Origin: Carnegiea gigantea
Taxonomy: Eukaryota; Streptophyta; Magnoliopsida; Caryophyllales; Cactaceae
Length of the DNA: 64,000 bases
Assembly (NCBI GenBank): GCA_029747015.1
Contig: JAKOGI010000080.1
Coordinates: 468,501-532,500 of the forward strand
Direction: 5' to 3'
A program made the position numbers and the translations under genes. Positions 37,255-49,754 of the stretch are shown one piece after another. Numbering within the stretch: position 1 is the stretch's first letter; the number at the start of each line of letters is the position of its first letter. Under the pieces are notes generated by a model. That model had not been told where the DNA came from. It was given only the letters and a program-made list of their open reading frames with translations, and made no database searches.

Positions 37255-37693
37255 ATAATTTGAAGAAAAGTACTGTCTTGCACAAATACTAATATATAAT
37301 ACAAAAATCTAATTCTTAAACTTTGTGTTGGTTAATCCAACCTTAGACGAAAGAAGTCGAACCAATCTAATTTCTGATTTGATTAAATTGATGACAACTA
37401 TAGTAGTTCAAGCACCTCAAATTAATTTATCCCGATTGAGCTAGGTTATAATTATGGTCATTTGGTTCAAAAAGTTCGAATATAATGAAAACTACAAATG
37501 AGACTATCGGATAACAAGATGGAATTTAATTTCAATACAAATTATTTGGTTCAACTCAAATGCGAGAAAAAATTGATTCTAATTAAAAAAAAAAATTGAT
37601 TCTAATGATATAGTCGAAAGGGTTATAAAAACAGGAAGCAGCCAGCCAGCCAGCCACTAATGAGGAAAAAGATGTAATCAAACTCATGTCTAA

Positions 37694-38085
37694 GGTTCAG
37701 TTTGGTCCTTAGAAAATTTGGTGGAAGGAAAAGTTAAAGGAAAAAAAATGAAGGAATAAAAATAGGAAGAAAATGAGTTTTTTTCTCTTGTCTGGATCAA
37801 GAAAAAACTACAAGAATTTGAATGAGAAAGTTGAATGTTGATGGACTACTTAAATCATTTTGATGTCATCTAAACAATACAAGGTTAAAGAAAGTTAGAA
37901 ATTTTCCTCAAACTTTCCTCACAATTTTATGAGGAAAATTTTGTCACTTACTTCTAACAATTTTTCCACCAAACTTTCCTCCATATTTCTTTCTTTGTGA
38001 TTTTCTCTAAACCAAACACAAGAAAAAAAATAACTTTCCTAAATTTTTTTCTTTCCACTGAACTTTTCAAGGTCCAAACAGAACC
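37694..38085. mobile_element. Tourist-like MITE with long inverted arms and TAA duplication
   Basis: TAA flanks both sides (37691-37693 and 38086-38088). The left arm starts GGTTCAGTTTGGTCCTTAG and the right arm, reversed, GGTTCTGTTTGGACCTTGA. The arms stay alignable for well over 60 bp ('ggtggaagga' against 'cagtggaaag'). Length 392 bp, non-coding. Confidence 0.85.
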
Positions 38086-38997
38086 TAAAAGTTTGAGTAC
38101 AGATTGAAGAATCGGACGAGTGATTTCAGTTATCCTTTTTTTTAAAATAAAATGAACCAGCCGTAGACGAGAATTAGTATAGCAATTCCCCCCCCCCCCC
38201 CCCCAACACATCGACTAAAAAGATTCATGGGACAAATAAAATAGCATGTTGGAAACATTCAGCCCCAAAGCAAACACAAAACGCTAAGCATGGCCAGCTC
38301 GTGACCACAACGAGTCACGCAGCGTGAGAGGGTCACACCTTCGAGTTTCAGAAACAGGCTTACAACGGCACAACGATACTAGCAGGGCTTACATATATAT
38401 ATATATGTCATGATTCTCCATTCAACACATCAGTGTACAAAGCACAACCCAAAGACTAGGAAGCCTACGACATCTCATGAATAACACGAAGTACAATTCA
38501 ATACATTTCAGCATCAACTGCAGCAGTCGTTTCCTAAGGAGTAGTACTTTCTTTTGCTTTTTCTTATTATTACTAGTAAACTTGAAACCCGAAATGCTGC
38601 CCAAAATTTTAAAAGGCATTTGGGCTGCACTGATTCACGAAAAAAATAAAAATAAAGAACATATAAGAAATCTGTGAGGCAATAAAAGAGGGTAAAAACT
38701 AGACTATGCCACCACAACTCAGGAGAACTAGCCGGTCAAGTGTTAAAAAAGAAGGCTTTCCCCTGCATAAGAAGCTTCAGCTACCTCAACAACAGCCACA
38801 GCATTTACCCTTCTCATTCCCACCTCACACTGGATGCCCAGGCTCAAAAAGACACAAACCACCCGAAAAGAACGCATTATGTAGTTTTTTTTCCCCCTCT
38901 CTAGCCTATACACCAGCTTCGACTATCTACAAACCGAGGCCCAGTATTGCTTCTGGAAGCTCTGGCTTTTAGAGGTTCAAAATGATGACCACAGATA
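38086..38997. other. 3' flank of SOV
   Basis: Contains a run of 17 C at 38188-38204 and a TA run near 38393-38406. The 300-400 bp before 38998 are likely the SOV 3' UTR. Confidence 0.45.
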
Positions 38998-41900
38998 TCA
39001 CTTGAAATAAGAGGTCACATAAAGTCTTGCAGCTATATCCAGTGGTCCCTTGTCCCCGCCAATAGCATGGAGAGCTACGGGGATGGTAGACAGGACCCGT
39101 ACAGTGAGGGGGAAAACAGCAGGTGCAATCTCCACACCAGGCTGGTTTGAGATGCTAGCATCCCTGTTTCGCATACCATCACCCTGTGGCCCTAGGTTGC
39201 AAGGACTATCAACAAAGGCAGCTTCTTCCAATGGCTTGTATTTACCAGGGTTCCCCCTCCTTTGAGAGCGCTTGGTGGGTATATAGCTGAGCACAATTGT
39301 GGACGTAGTCTCGAGCCATTCCACCATCAACCCCTCAACATCATCGTAATATATGCGCCTCTCCATCTATCAAAGAATGTGAAAACATAAGAAAGAGGAG
39401 GCAAAACTTGAATCTTACTGCAGAAAAGTAGTTCAGACAAAAACATACCGCTAGCTTCTGCACATATATGGACATGAACCTTGGGCCTATACCCAAAACC
39501 CTTGCTTCCGAAAATAAAATCTGCATATCACAAAAGACAAACTAAACTATATTAGCGGTGGCATTTGATAATGTTCACTTGGTCCCCCATAAAAAAAAAA
39601 AATGTCAAAGTTCAGCTTCAGGGTGTCCCAAATTAATTTATCCGATTTCCTCAAGTAGAAATATCAGACCCCCAATCTATCAAGCTCATCCTTTAATAGG
39701 TCAATGCTTGAGTTTTTTCAAGTGAGAAAATGCACATTGTTTATCTTAGAAAGAAGTAAATACCAAAGTTCATTTATATCACAGCACCATCACCGTCCTA
39801 AACACTATCATAAGCCAGCAATAAACAGCCGCTGTTGCCCGAAGAAACACCATACCTGCTTATTCTTTAGCAACACCCACATATAAAGTCTATCAACAGC
39901 ATCTTTGACATTCCTACTTGCCAATTTTTTCTGATTGCAATAGGAAGCCACATCTGATAGCATCTCTGTGCCCGGTAATCTCTGCCTCAACGCTGCAGAT
40001 GCCAGTGCTTGCTGTCCTTCTGCAGATTCCGCAGCAAATTTATCAAAATGCATCCCAGTGAAGCATCTGCCATTTCCATCATTCATATCTTTGTCAACTT
40101 TTCTTTGACGTTTCAAATATGCCTGCTCGGCCTCTAAAGCAGCAATTAATGTTCGATGTACCAATATATCAGGATATCGACGCAATGGTGAAGTGAAATG
40201 ACTGTAAAGAGGAGCTGCCAGCGCATAATGACCCCAATCATCCTCTCCCACAGTAGGATCTCCAGTGCAAAAATACTTGGCTAGCTGCATTGGCTTAGTA
40301 GCATAATTGATAAATATGTCATATAAAACTGAATCATCCTTGAGCTTCTCCTTAATCTCCTCCAAGGATCGATGAAAGCTACCCGATGAAGTGGTATCCA
40401 ATTCCAATCCATGCTTGCTGCAAAATATTTCAAGCTCTCTCAGCTTCCGCATGTTAGGTTCTGGATGTCTCCGCAACAAAGCACTGCCCGGATAAGCTCT
40501 AGATATGATCTCTGCAGCTGTCCTATTTGCCAAAAGCATAAATTCTTCCACAAGGAAATTAGATTCTTTCCTTTCACAAAGCATGCTATCATATGGAACT
40601 CCAAACTCATCCAGTAAGAAGACGACCTTAGCGTTTTCAAGCCTTAGAGCCCCATCATTAAATCTTTTCTCCTTCAAAGTTTTAGATATGTCATGAAGAC
40701 TCCTTACAGATTGAAAAATATCATGCCAATCAAAATCACCATACAACTGAGGAAAGCAGTTTTCATCAGAGTTCAAACTGTCCACATCAACTCTGCCCTC
40801 AATTATGTCCTGTGCATGCTCATATGACAGCTTGCAACATGACCTAATTACTGTACGGCCGACCCACCGATCGAGGACATCCCCTGACACACTTACATCC
40901 CAAAGTATAGAAAAAGCAAGCCTTTCTACCCCTGGATTAAGTGAACCCAGATGCTCTGAAAGCAAAGGCGGCAACATTGGCAATTTACGTTGCAGCATGT
41001 AAATGCTTGTTGATCGAACTCGAGCCTCCACATCCAACGCTGTATCTGGTTGAACAAAATACGACACATCAGCAATGTGGACTCCAACCCTATAGACCCC
41101 ACTAGACAGCTTTTCAATTGAGAGGGCATCGTCAAGATCAGTGGCAGTGGAAGGGTCAATAGTAAACACACAGAGATCTCTAATATCTTTTCTGCATTCT
41201 AGCTCTCTTTGCGGCATCTCCCATAACTCATCTGGAAGGCATGACAGTGAGTTTGGAGAAAACTCAGAGGAACAAATAGCATTTTCAAATAGAATTGAAG
41301 CTATTCGAGGCTCCACTTCTCCACCGCGCCCAAAACTGTGCATGACACAGGCCTGCGGAATAGAACTTTCCTCTGTCCAACAATCAACCCGTGCTGCAAC
41401 TAGTTCATTTTCTATTGATGCATCCCCTTCATCCAATCTTTTCTTGATATCACCCGGCAATGATTTCACAGGGACAATCATCTTGGGAAATTTCGGGTCG
41501 GTTGGCACTAAATGGATGTAATCAGAGCTGGAAAGCGCCTGCACATTCATGTTTCTGTTCTCCTTTCTGAAACTCTCCCCACTAGAAAGCCACCACTTCA
41601 TATTAAGAAAGCCTACAACAGAGTTCCTACGGGCCGAGGGTTCAATAATTGCCACAACCCTACCAGTTGGTCTCTTCGACGGGAAGGAACCAACAGCCTG
41701 ACATAGTTTCTCAACAGAACCCATGACTATTCTCTTTGTGCAATTTCCATGCAAAGGATCCATGCCAGAGTGATGATGGCCATTAACATGAATGGAGTTC
41801 ATTTGTCCGGTTACTTCTTGACAAAGAGTTCCATTGGAAAGAGTGCTGCCCATATCATAAAAACCATTTTCACACACAGTTGAACTATCTGTTACAAGCA

Positions 41901-44390
41901 AGTGGCTGGATTCTGCAACCATCTTATCCTTCCCCTTCGAGCTGTCATTATGGATCTCAATGCAATCAGAAGGATCCTGGTCATCTGTAGGAGATGAATT
42001 GTTGGCAGAACCTGCTGATCCTTTTATCCTACTCCATAAAAAAGGAGGATCAACCTTAACTGCAACTACATCTCCCTCAACCTAAGAATCACATCCATCA
42101 AAACAGCAGATATTAGAAACAAGATGATACAGGACAAGACAGCCAGTCCATTTCACCATACAAATATCCAAGAAGATGTGCATGCATATTGATGATGTGC
42201 ATACGAAAATCAAATATTACAAAAGTATCAGTCAAAAAGATTCCACAAAGCTTACTTTCAATGCTTTGAACCAAACATCCGGAAAAAATAGAAGGCAACA
42301 ATATCCAACAAGAGGATCTAAGATGTTTTGAACCAAGCATCCAGAAAAATAAAATAAAATAAAATAGAAGGCAACAATATCGAAGGCAAAGGACCTACGC
42401 TTTCCGAAATTGGAGCTCACGTCAGCAATCATACTGTTGCTATAATAAGCATATTTTTTTGATAGTAGATATTCATATTTCATGAGATGACAATGCTTAT
42501 ACATAACAATCAAAATGTTCATATACACTCGCTACAATTAGTCAATTGTCATGAATACGAACAAACTATGCCACTAAAAACCAAATTGCAAACACACACA
42601 CACACGCACACACCCCCCCCCCCAAAAAAAAGGATGCTATCTAAAATCAATTATAATGCTAATCTACATACTAAAAAATGCTTATTTAAGTATTAAAAAA
42701 TACCCATTAATATACCAAATAAATGCTCATCTACCATTTCACTTGTTTTTGTTTGGGGGGTCCAATAGAATAAAATAATTTAATTTTTGATACTTATAAT
42801 CAATTAAAATGCTTATATGTAACAATCAAAATGCTCACAGACACACCAAATAGTTACTCATTATCACAAAGCTATCACGACCTAAGCTTTCCAAATAACA
42901 GCTCAAGTCAATTCAATATCTATCAGAAAGCATGACAATAATTATTTAATGAGATAAGAAGTACCAATGCTCATCCACTCAACTATAAATATCAGTATGA
43001 ATCCGAATAATAGTTAAAGATCCAAGTAATGGAGAACTTACAGCTCTGTTTTGCAAAGGGATTCCACTAATAAGCACATCGGTTGGAACACCTTCAATTG
43101 TGCAGTAAGCCTAACAACAGAGAATCCAAAAGATTCAGTTGCCATCACTAACATCCAAATCCGAATTTACAGAACATTATATTGAATATCGTTCTAACCT
43201 CAAGTCTATTATGCGCATTCACGCGAAGCATTGCTTGGAAGACCTCACCTCTCTGCAAAAGAGATAGCATAATTAGGACCTAGGAGCGCGACTCCAGAAA
43301 CAACACATTGCATGTGCCCCAACCTCACTTTTTTTTCATAAGCTCTCAACTGACCTCCAATGCCTCCTTAACGGCATCCGGTGACCAATGAGGATCAAAA
43401 CGCTTCAGCTTGTTACACCCCTCAAGATAAGGTGGGATAAAATCCCCATCATCATACAATCCACTCGACTCTCCATACATGCCCGGGGTTGGACACGACT
43501 TTGAATAAACTTTCATGCCATAATCAAGTTTGGCTCCCTGATCATTTATATGCATAGGTGGAAGGGAATTGAACGAAACATTGATTGTTTTGTTTGGCCC
43601 ATGCTGGTTTGATGAAGAGCCACTTTTTGATGTATTACCATTTTGGAACTTCTGAAGTTCTTGTTGATGTTGTCCAGCTACTTCCACAGATGCTGATCCT
43701 ACATGATTTGAGAACCACAATTTAACAAATAATAGATATCAAAGAACTAAACATATAGTTCTATAAATTATTAGAATCATGCGCAAAATAACAATATTCT
43801 GCAAAGGGTTCACGACAATAGCAAAAGGGTCATGGAGGGTCAGACATTCAGGCGTCAGGTTCAACTAGAGCTACCCATCTATTAGCAGAGTTGCAAGACT
43901 GTGATCAAACGAAAATATAAACTGTGATCAAACGAAAATATAAACTGTGATCAAACACATCATCACTCGTCTTCGTCTTTAAGCTCATAAGACATGAGAC
44001 ACTTTGCCTGATCACCACACACTTGGACTTCACATCTAGCAACAAATTCGCTATCTCTTCATCCGCTCGAACATATAAGCTTAATAAGCCACCAGGAAGT
44101 TTTGATTCCCCAATTCAGACAAAAATACAAACTGAACATCACACTACTTTTTTCTCTCATAATCTTATCGGTCAACAAAATTGATTCTACCGAACTGAAA
44201 GAGAAGAACGGTTCAATAAGATAGACTTGCATCATCAAATCAAGAAAAAAATAAAACTCAAATTACCATTAAGAGAAGAATTCTGCTTCGATCGGCGTGA
44301 TCGACGCTTCTTCTTCTTGTCAACTGAATCTTCGGTCCTCAAAGCAGCAGATTGCTGTTGTTGCTGTTGCTCGACAACCATCATCCCCAT
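38998..44390 (-). CDS. SOV: DIS3-like exonuclease 2 / SUPPRESSOR OF VARICOSE, RNase II family 3'-5' exoribonuclease
   Basis: Seven exons (44390-44267, 43698-43355, 43252-43199, 43110-43042, 42081-39856, 39520-39449, 39366-38998) join in frame with GT-AG borders to 1085 residues, close to the length of Arabidopsis SOV. The N-terminus is a Gln run then a basic KKKKRRSRRSKQ patch. Cold-shock-like segments follow (RGEVFQAMLRVNAHNRLE; VEGDVVAVKV). The RNB domain has the full catalytic set DPSTATDLDD (D506, D512, D514, D515), with the same spacing as the metal-binding aspartates of yeast Rrp44. 'HFTSPLRRYPDILVHR' marks its second half, and an S1-like region ends the protein. There is no PIN domain, as expected for DIS3L2/SOV. 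The family degrades cytoplasmic mRNA from the 3' end, independently of the exosome. Most of the protein sits in one 2.2-kb exon. Confidence 0.96.
42082..43041 (-). other. Largest SOV intron, with an internal duplication
   Basis: This 960-bp intron holds two similar blocks, near 42258-42305 and 42319-42380. Both contain 'ttgaaccaa.catcc.gaaaa' and 'atagaaggcaacaatat', and the second is expanded by a TAAAA repeat. A CA run passes into 11 C at 42613-42623. No element could be bounded. Confidence 0.6.
43898..43956 (-). repeat. 23-bp tandem repeat in the first SOV intron
   Basis: ACTGTGATCAAACGAAAATA plus TAA occurs twice exactly, followed by a 13-bp partial third copy. It lies within the 568-bp intron 1. 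Confidence 0.9.
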
Positions 44391-45627
44391 AACTGAACCC
44401 AACACTAAAGTATGATAAAACCTAAATCCCAGATGCCTAAAATTAGGGTTAGGAAGGTTAGAAATTCAGATTGCTCGAAAACCAAACCAAACCAAACTGA
44501 AAAGGGTAACCCTAGAACACAAACTCGAACAAAAACAAGAACTACCGAGTATAAATCTATATATAGAGAGTGTTAATTAACGAAAATCAAAGCATCTTCC
44601 GAAGAGCAAAAAATTGACGGAAGAAGCGATGAAGAGGAAGAGTGCGAGGAGAGAGAAAGGGAAAGAACAAAAGAATCTGCGCAAAGGAAAAACGGGAAGA
44701 TGAAGGAGATGAACAGATTTATATATTGGTAACAAATCTGGGAATCGGACGGGGAGAGAGAGAGAAATTCTAGAGAGAGACAGAGGAAGGAGTGAAGGAG
44801 AAGGAGGAGGAGAGAGAAAAGAGAATGGCGAGGATGATGTGAGGGCGAGCTGGGGATGAAAAAGACGCCTTCATTGGTCGGCGTAGACATTGGCGCCGAC
44901 TCCTATTCCTTTGTCGTCGTCTCCACTTCTCCTCTTGTTTTTTTTTTCCCCAGTTTTGCTTTTGTTTTTCTTTCAAAATTTACCACCTTTGTCATGAGGG
45001 GATTTTTTTTTTTTTCTGACTTTTTAGAATAAATGAGATGGTAGAAAGTGATAAACCCACTTTGAAAAATAGTTCGCAATTTTTCAAATTTTAAAGATAT
45101 TTACTTTTAGTAGTATGAATTACTTTATATTATATTTTTTAGATAATTCTACATGATATTACGTCTAATATAATATAATATATAAAATGTAAAATGTTTA
45201 AATTTATTCTGAAGTTCAAATTGTCTAAAAAATACAAATTGAAATGACATATTATGAAAATAAATTACCTTAATAATTGGATCGTCACGACTGTTTTTAA
45301 AATCGAATTGTTAATTTCCACCACCCTAAAATTTAAGGTTATCATATTTCAAAAAATTCTTTTTCAAGAGGATTTCATAATATATTTTTCACCAAAGTAT
45401 TTAAATCTTCTTTTTCTTATGGAAAGGGGCCTCTAGGACCTTCTGTTGAATGTCATTAAGATAGGCATACATACCATCAAGGGTCAAGCTTAAGATTACC
45501 TCGAACTTCCTCTTACCAAACTCTTTCAGCAGAATCATAAGATTGAAGGCGAGCGAAGGAGTGAGCAACTCGATTCCCTGCTCGTAAAATATGACTCAAA
45601 GAAATAAAGGAAAACGGGTGGGCACAG
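44391..45627. other. SOV 5' leader/promoter and intergenic DNA
   Basis: On the minus strand, about 44590-44900 is CT-rich with (CT)n pieces near 44753-44785, typical of a plant 5' UTR or core promoter. A TATATATAG motif lies at about 44558-44566. The transcription start cannot be fixed. From 45000 on the DNA is AT-rich and empty. Confidence 0.4.
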
Positions 45628-45635
45628 TCATATAT

Positions 45636-46084
45636 GGGGGTGGGCAATAGGCTGAGTGCCCATTAGGTCAAGTAGGTAGGTCTGTTTAAAATAGGGCCAA
45701 TAAATGGTCGGCGCAATAATAGACCAGGTCACTAGTGGGCCGACCCATTAAGACATATTGACGGGTTGGGTTGGGTTGGCCCATTATTTTTAAAATCCTA
45801 CTTGACACACTAGTTTACATGTTCCAATTAGTTAAGATTATTACCAACACTTTATACATCACAATAATTATTATACATATTTTTTTGTACAAATTTGTTT
45901 GATTTTAAAATTGGCCAAAAACGGATTGCCCATTGGCCGACCCGACCCAGTCGGGCCCGTTTATTTGCACAAAATTCCCAATGTGACCCGACTAATTAAC
46001 GGACCGATCATGACCCGACCCGATCCACCATGTGAACCGGGTCGGCCCTAACCTGACTCGATCAAGTCCAGTGTCCCACCCTAA
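45636..46084. mobile_element. hAT-type MITE, 449 bp, with near-perfect 8-bp duplication
   Basis: The flanks are TCATATAT (45628-45635) and TCATAAAT (46085-46092), 7 of 8 identical. The ends read GGGGGTGGGCAATAGG and, reversed, TTAGGGTGGGACACTGG. Both subterminal regions are dense in 'gggccgaccc', 'gacccgac' and 'ttgggttgg' motifs, GC-rich against an AT-rich centre. Non-coding. Confidence 0.7.
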
Positions 46085-46092
46085 TCATAAAT

Positions 46093-46547
46093 GTCATTTA
46101 AAATCATCCTTATAGAATTTCTCATCTTCCGGCCTTGCTTTAGCTCGAGTATTAAAGGAAGACAATCACCTTTAACTTTGATACTACGAAAAGCTGCATC
46201 CCATCCTTTTTTTTAAATGCAAAGAGGCAAGTGGAAGCTTCCTCCTCTTTCGGGGAGGTGAACCCCCGTGCTGGACGCAAGCACCCGCAACGTCACATTC
46301 GTGATCTCAAATGACAAAGCCCCAGCCATGACCCCAGTCGCTAACTGAGCAGCGTCAAAATTCAGTTTCCATAATCTCGGGCTTGGCGGAGTCCACTTAG
46401 AGTTGTGTGGTACACTAATACTGGTGTCATAGCAATCGAGAGTTTAAGCTCATTACAGCTCTTGACGTAGTTCAGGACGAGAGAAACTGATACAGGTGGG
46501 AGCTTGCGCGGCTTATCAAATATAATTTCATTATGAACATTCCAACA
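46093..46547. other. Short intergenic segment between two hAT elements
   Basis: A GC-richer stretch at about 46210-46400 ('gtgctggacgcaagcacccg') was inspected. It gives no complete frame and no recognisable domain. Confidence 0.4.
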
Positions 46548-46555
46548 TTTCAAAG

Positions 46556-47010
46556 TAGGACTGTTCATTATTTGGTCCAAATTCGGACCGAACCGAAGAC
46601 CACTTTGAACCGGACGGAACCGAATGAATTCGATCTGATCCACAATCCGCAAATTTTTTATTCGGTCTTCGGTCCGGTCCGGTCCGATCCACCCGTCCGG
46701 ACGAGGACCAAATAAAAAAAATTGAAAATCGACTTTTTACTTATTAATTTTCAATTTTCTTTTGCAACTTATAATTTCTCACATGTTCAAGGATATTGAT
46801 TTGTTTTTCATAGTGAAAATATATTCAAATGGTTCATATTGAAACAAATATAAGATTTTCATATTGTAAAATTTGCTAGTGTGACAATTTGGTCCGGTCC
46901 GGTCTGTTTTTTCGGTCCGATCCCAGTCCGGTCCGCAATCCATAACTTCTTTATTATTCAGTTCTCAGTCCAACCTAGTCGGTCCGGGTTTGGACCGTTG
47001 AACACCCATA
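46556..47010. mobile_element. hAT-type MITE with GGTCCGGTCC subterminal repeats
   Basis: The ends are TAGGACTGTTCATTATTTGG and, reversed, TATGGGTGTTCAACGGTCC. The flanking octamers TTTCAAAG (46548-46555) and TTCCTAAG (47011-47018) match at 6 of 8 positions. Repeats of 'ggtccggtcc' and 'cggaccgaac' mark both subterminal zones. Non-coding, about 455 bp. Confidence 0.65.
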
Positions 47011-48849
47011 TTCCTAAGCATAGACCACAAATAAAGCAGCATCATCAAGATCAAGTTTTGAAAGGGCTTGATGGAAGAAGAGATCTATATGTTCTGAGTT
47101 TAAACCCCAAAACAAAACTAGAGTCAAGCTATTATTATTTAATAGGTCTATTTTATCATAGATTTTAATATTATACTGATTTGATACTTTAAAAAAAATG
47201 AATTGTTACATTTAAATTTCTTGAATTAAGAAAAATTATTGTATTAGAGCTTTATTCCTTTAAGATTCAATAAAAGGCTAGTTATGGTAAGCGGTCCAAA
47301 CACTCTCCCTAAAAAAAGGCATCATTTGCGTACATGTCCAATAATATCGTAGTTATCACTCAAAACTTCTCCTATAAAAAAAAAAAAAAAAAAGAATTGT
47401 GCCTGCTAAAATTTGAACTTCCGTTGCTAAAACTAACACAGATTGATTTGACACTTATTTTATAAATAACTTAGATTGGTAGATAAATATCCTTAAAAGT
47501 ATACTAGTCTGGACCCGTGCTATGCACGGTGCATATTAAAGTAAACATTTCATAACATATACTACGTAAGTAATGAACCGATAGCCATTGTAGATATAGT
47601 TAATATTATAATTTAGAAAAGATAATACAATAATGAATGAAAAATATATGTGGATAGCAACTTCACATATTGGGATGAACAACTAAAAACCACATGACCT
47701 AGAAAAAGGTCTATAATAGAATGATAGAAATAGTAGATAGTGATTATGACAAAAGACACGCTAAATAGCATGATGAGCAGTCAATCTATCGCACCAATGA
47801 CGAAGAATCCATCTCCTCCGTTTATACCTACAGGGAAATAAAGTTTTAGAATTAATTTGAATGACAATGATGGGGTTGAAGTTTATATTTATACGTGATC
47901 TACCTGGTGTACCTAACATTGGTCTTTCGTAAGTAATAAACCTCTTTCGTAAGTAACACTGGACAGTTATTCCATTTCATTAAAGCTTCATCCAAGGTTT
48001 TAACATGTGTTGAAAATATCAGTATCACACAATATTCTGAAGATGACTGGATTTAAAACCTAGGACTTTCTCTTCTACACTATCCAAAGGCAAACTTGTA
48101 GTACTGGGGGGATTCATTAGGTTACAGTGCATGATCATAAGAATGTGTTCAGAAGGTTGACCCCACAGACAATGGCGCATGTTTGGATGGTAAAATTTCA
48201 TAACAACCAGAAGTATGTTTACTGATATAATGGAGAATAGAAACGTATGCTTACAAATTTGTAACTTAAATAAACAATAGCCAATACAAAATTAATCACA
48301 AGTTCCTTGTCAGAGTTCTATCTATGTATCAAATTTATAACATAACCAAACAATAACCAATCTATATAATCACAAATTCGAAATTACCCAACTTACACAA
48401 ATTGAATGCAACACTAATCCCACACATCCTAGATAAGCACATATCCCACACAATCACATAGGGTTGGTTCTCATCACAGGTACACCACGACAGAAAGACT
48501 TATAAAGGCAGCAGTTCATCAAAAATTGCAACACACGTTAACGAAACTGATATTTTCGATTCATTTCTGCACTACTAACACCCAATTAAGCTCCTTATCT
48601 CTTTTACACCAAACTCTGAACTGAAAATTTGGGACAAAAATTAATTGTACTTGAAATACATTACTCTTTGCTTGCTATGAGATTTATTGAAGCTGTTAAC
48701 TTGTTTTAATCAGTCAATGAAATCAATCTTTAGGGGGATTATTTGACAACTTATGCACATTTTATTCTTGAAAATTAATAAATGCTATGTACCCCAAAAA
48801 AATTCACAAAAGCTATTTTCCCTTTAGTTGAATGTGGGTGACATATTAA

Positions 48850-49238
48850 GAAGTGTAAAACCAAAAAAACCACTGTTTAAAGCCACATGCATAAAAAAAC
48901 CATAGAAACCCAGTGAGGAAAAAATTGCGTTGATAAGGAACTCCAACTGTGCTAAGGCATTATCTGCATCTATCCCACCAAACATCAAGCATAAACAGCA
49001 AACGGAAAAGTCCTCGACTGCGTATCTTTCACAATGTCACAAAAAGTGTAAAACCAAAAAAACCACTGTTTAAAGCCACATGCATAAAAAAAACCATAGA
49101 AACCCAGCGAAGAAAAAAATTGCGTTGATAAGGAACTCCAACTGTGCCAAGGCATTATCTGCATCTATCCCACCAAACATCAAGCATAAACAGCAAACGG
49201 AAAAGTCCTAGACTACGTATCTTTCGCAATGTCACAAT
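48850..49238. repeat. 193-bp tandem duplication inside the Helitron
   Basis: The block beginning GTGTAAAACCAAAAAAACCA at 48853 recurs at 49046 with only a handful of substitutions and one extra A. Copies span about 48850-49042 and 49043-49238, and share 'cattatctgcatctatccca' and 'atcaagcataaacagcaaac'. Confidence 0.9.
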
Positions 49239-49568
49239 TTTCGTGTGACATGCGCAAGTTCTCTTCAAAGTTTTATACGTGAATCAAATCTATAAGTTAG
49301 ACAAACAATGACCAATACAAAATTGGTAACAAATTCATCTTCAGAGTCTTAGACATTAATCAAATTTATAACTTCAATCAACAATAACCCAACTCACATA
49401 TATCGTATCCAACACCAATCGAACAACATGAACACTCACAATCATATCAAAAGTGGAGCATAGTAACGCAGAACGTAGAGATATGAAAGAAATAATTAAA
49501 AAATCGAACCTTTTTAAGGACGGAGTAATAATTACTCCAAACACCAGAAAAATTTACTCCAAACACCA

Positions 49569-49754
49569 GGAAGATCCGAAGGCTTGGGGAATATGTATTG
49601 AAGAATTCAATTGATTAGGGAGTGTGTTGTGAGTGCATTTGGGGAGAACGTGGGCAGAGCAGGAAGATCCGAACACTTGGGAAATCTGTATTCAAGAATT
49701 CAATTGATTCGTGAGTGTGTTGTGAGTGTGTATGGGGAGAACGTGGGCAGTGAG
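49569..49754. repeat. 93-bp tandem duplication inside the Helitron
   Basis: GGAAGATCCGAA at 49569 recurs at 49662. The two units share 'agaattcaattgatt', 'gagtgtgttgtgagtg' and 'ggggagaacgtgggcag' and differ at roughly a tenth of positions. Confidence 0.9.

Noticed and set aside
41141..41521. Plus-strand frame of 126 codons opposite SOV
   Set aside because: Antisense shadow of the RNB-domain exon.
44573..44976. Frames of 105 and 68 codons on the minus strand before the SOV start
   Set aside because: They are translations of the CT-rich SOV leader, giving Ser/Leu or Arg/Lys low complexity.
48850..49238. The direct repeat considered as a CRISPR-like array or LTR pair
   Set aside because: The copies abut with no spacer and no TG...CA ends; this is a plain tandem duplication in a eukaryotic genome.
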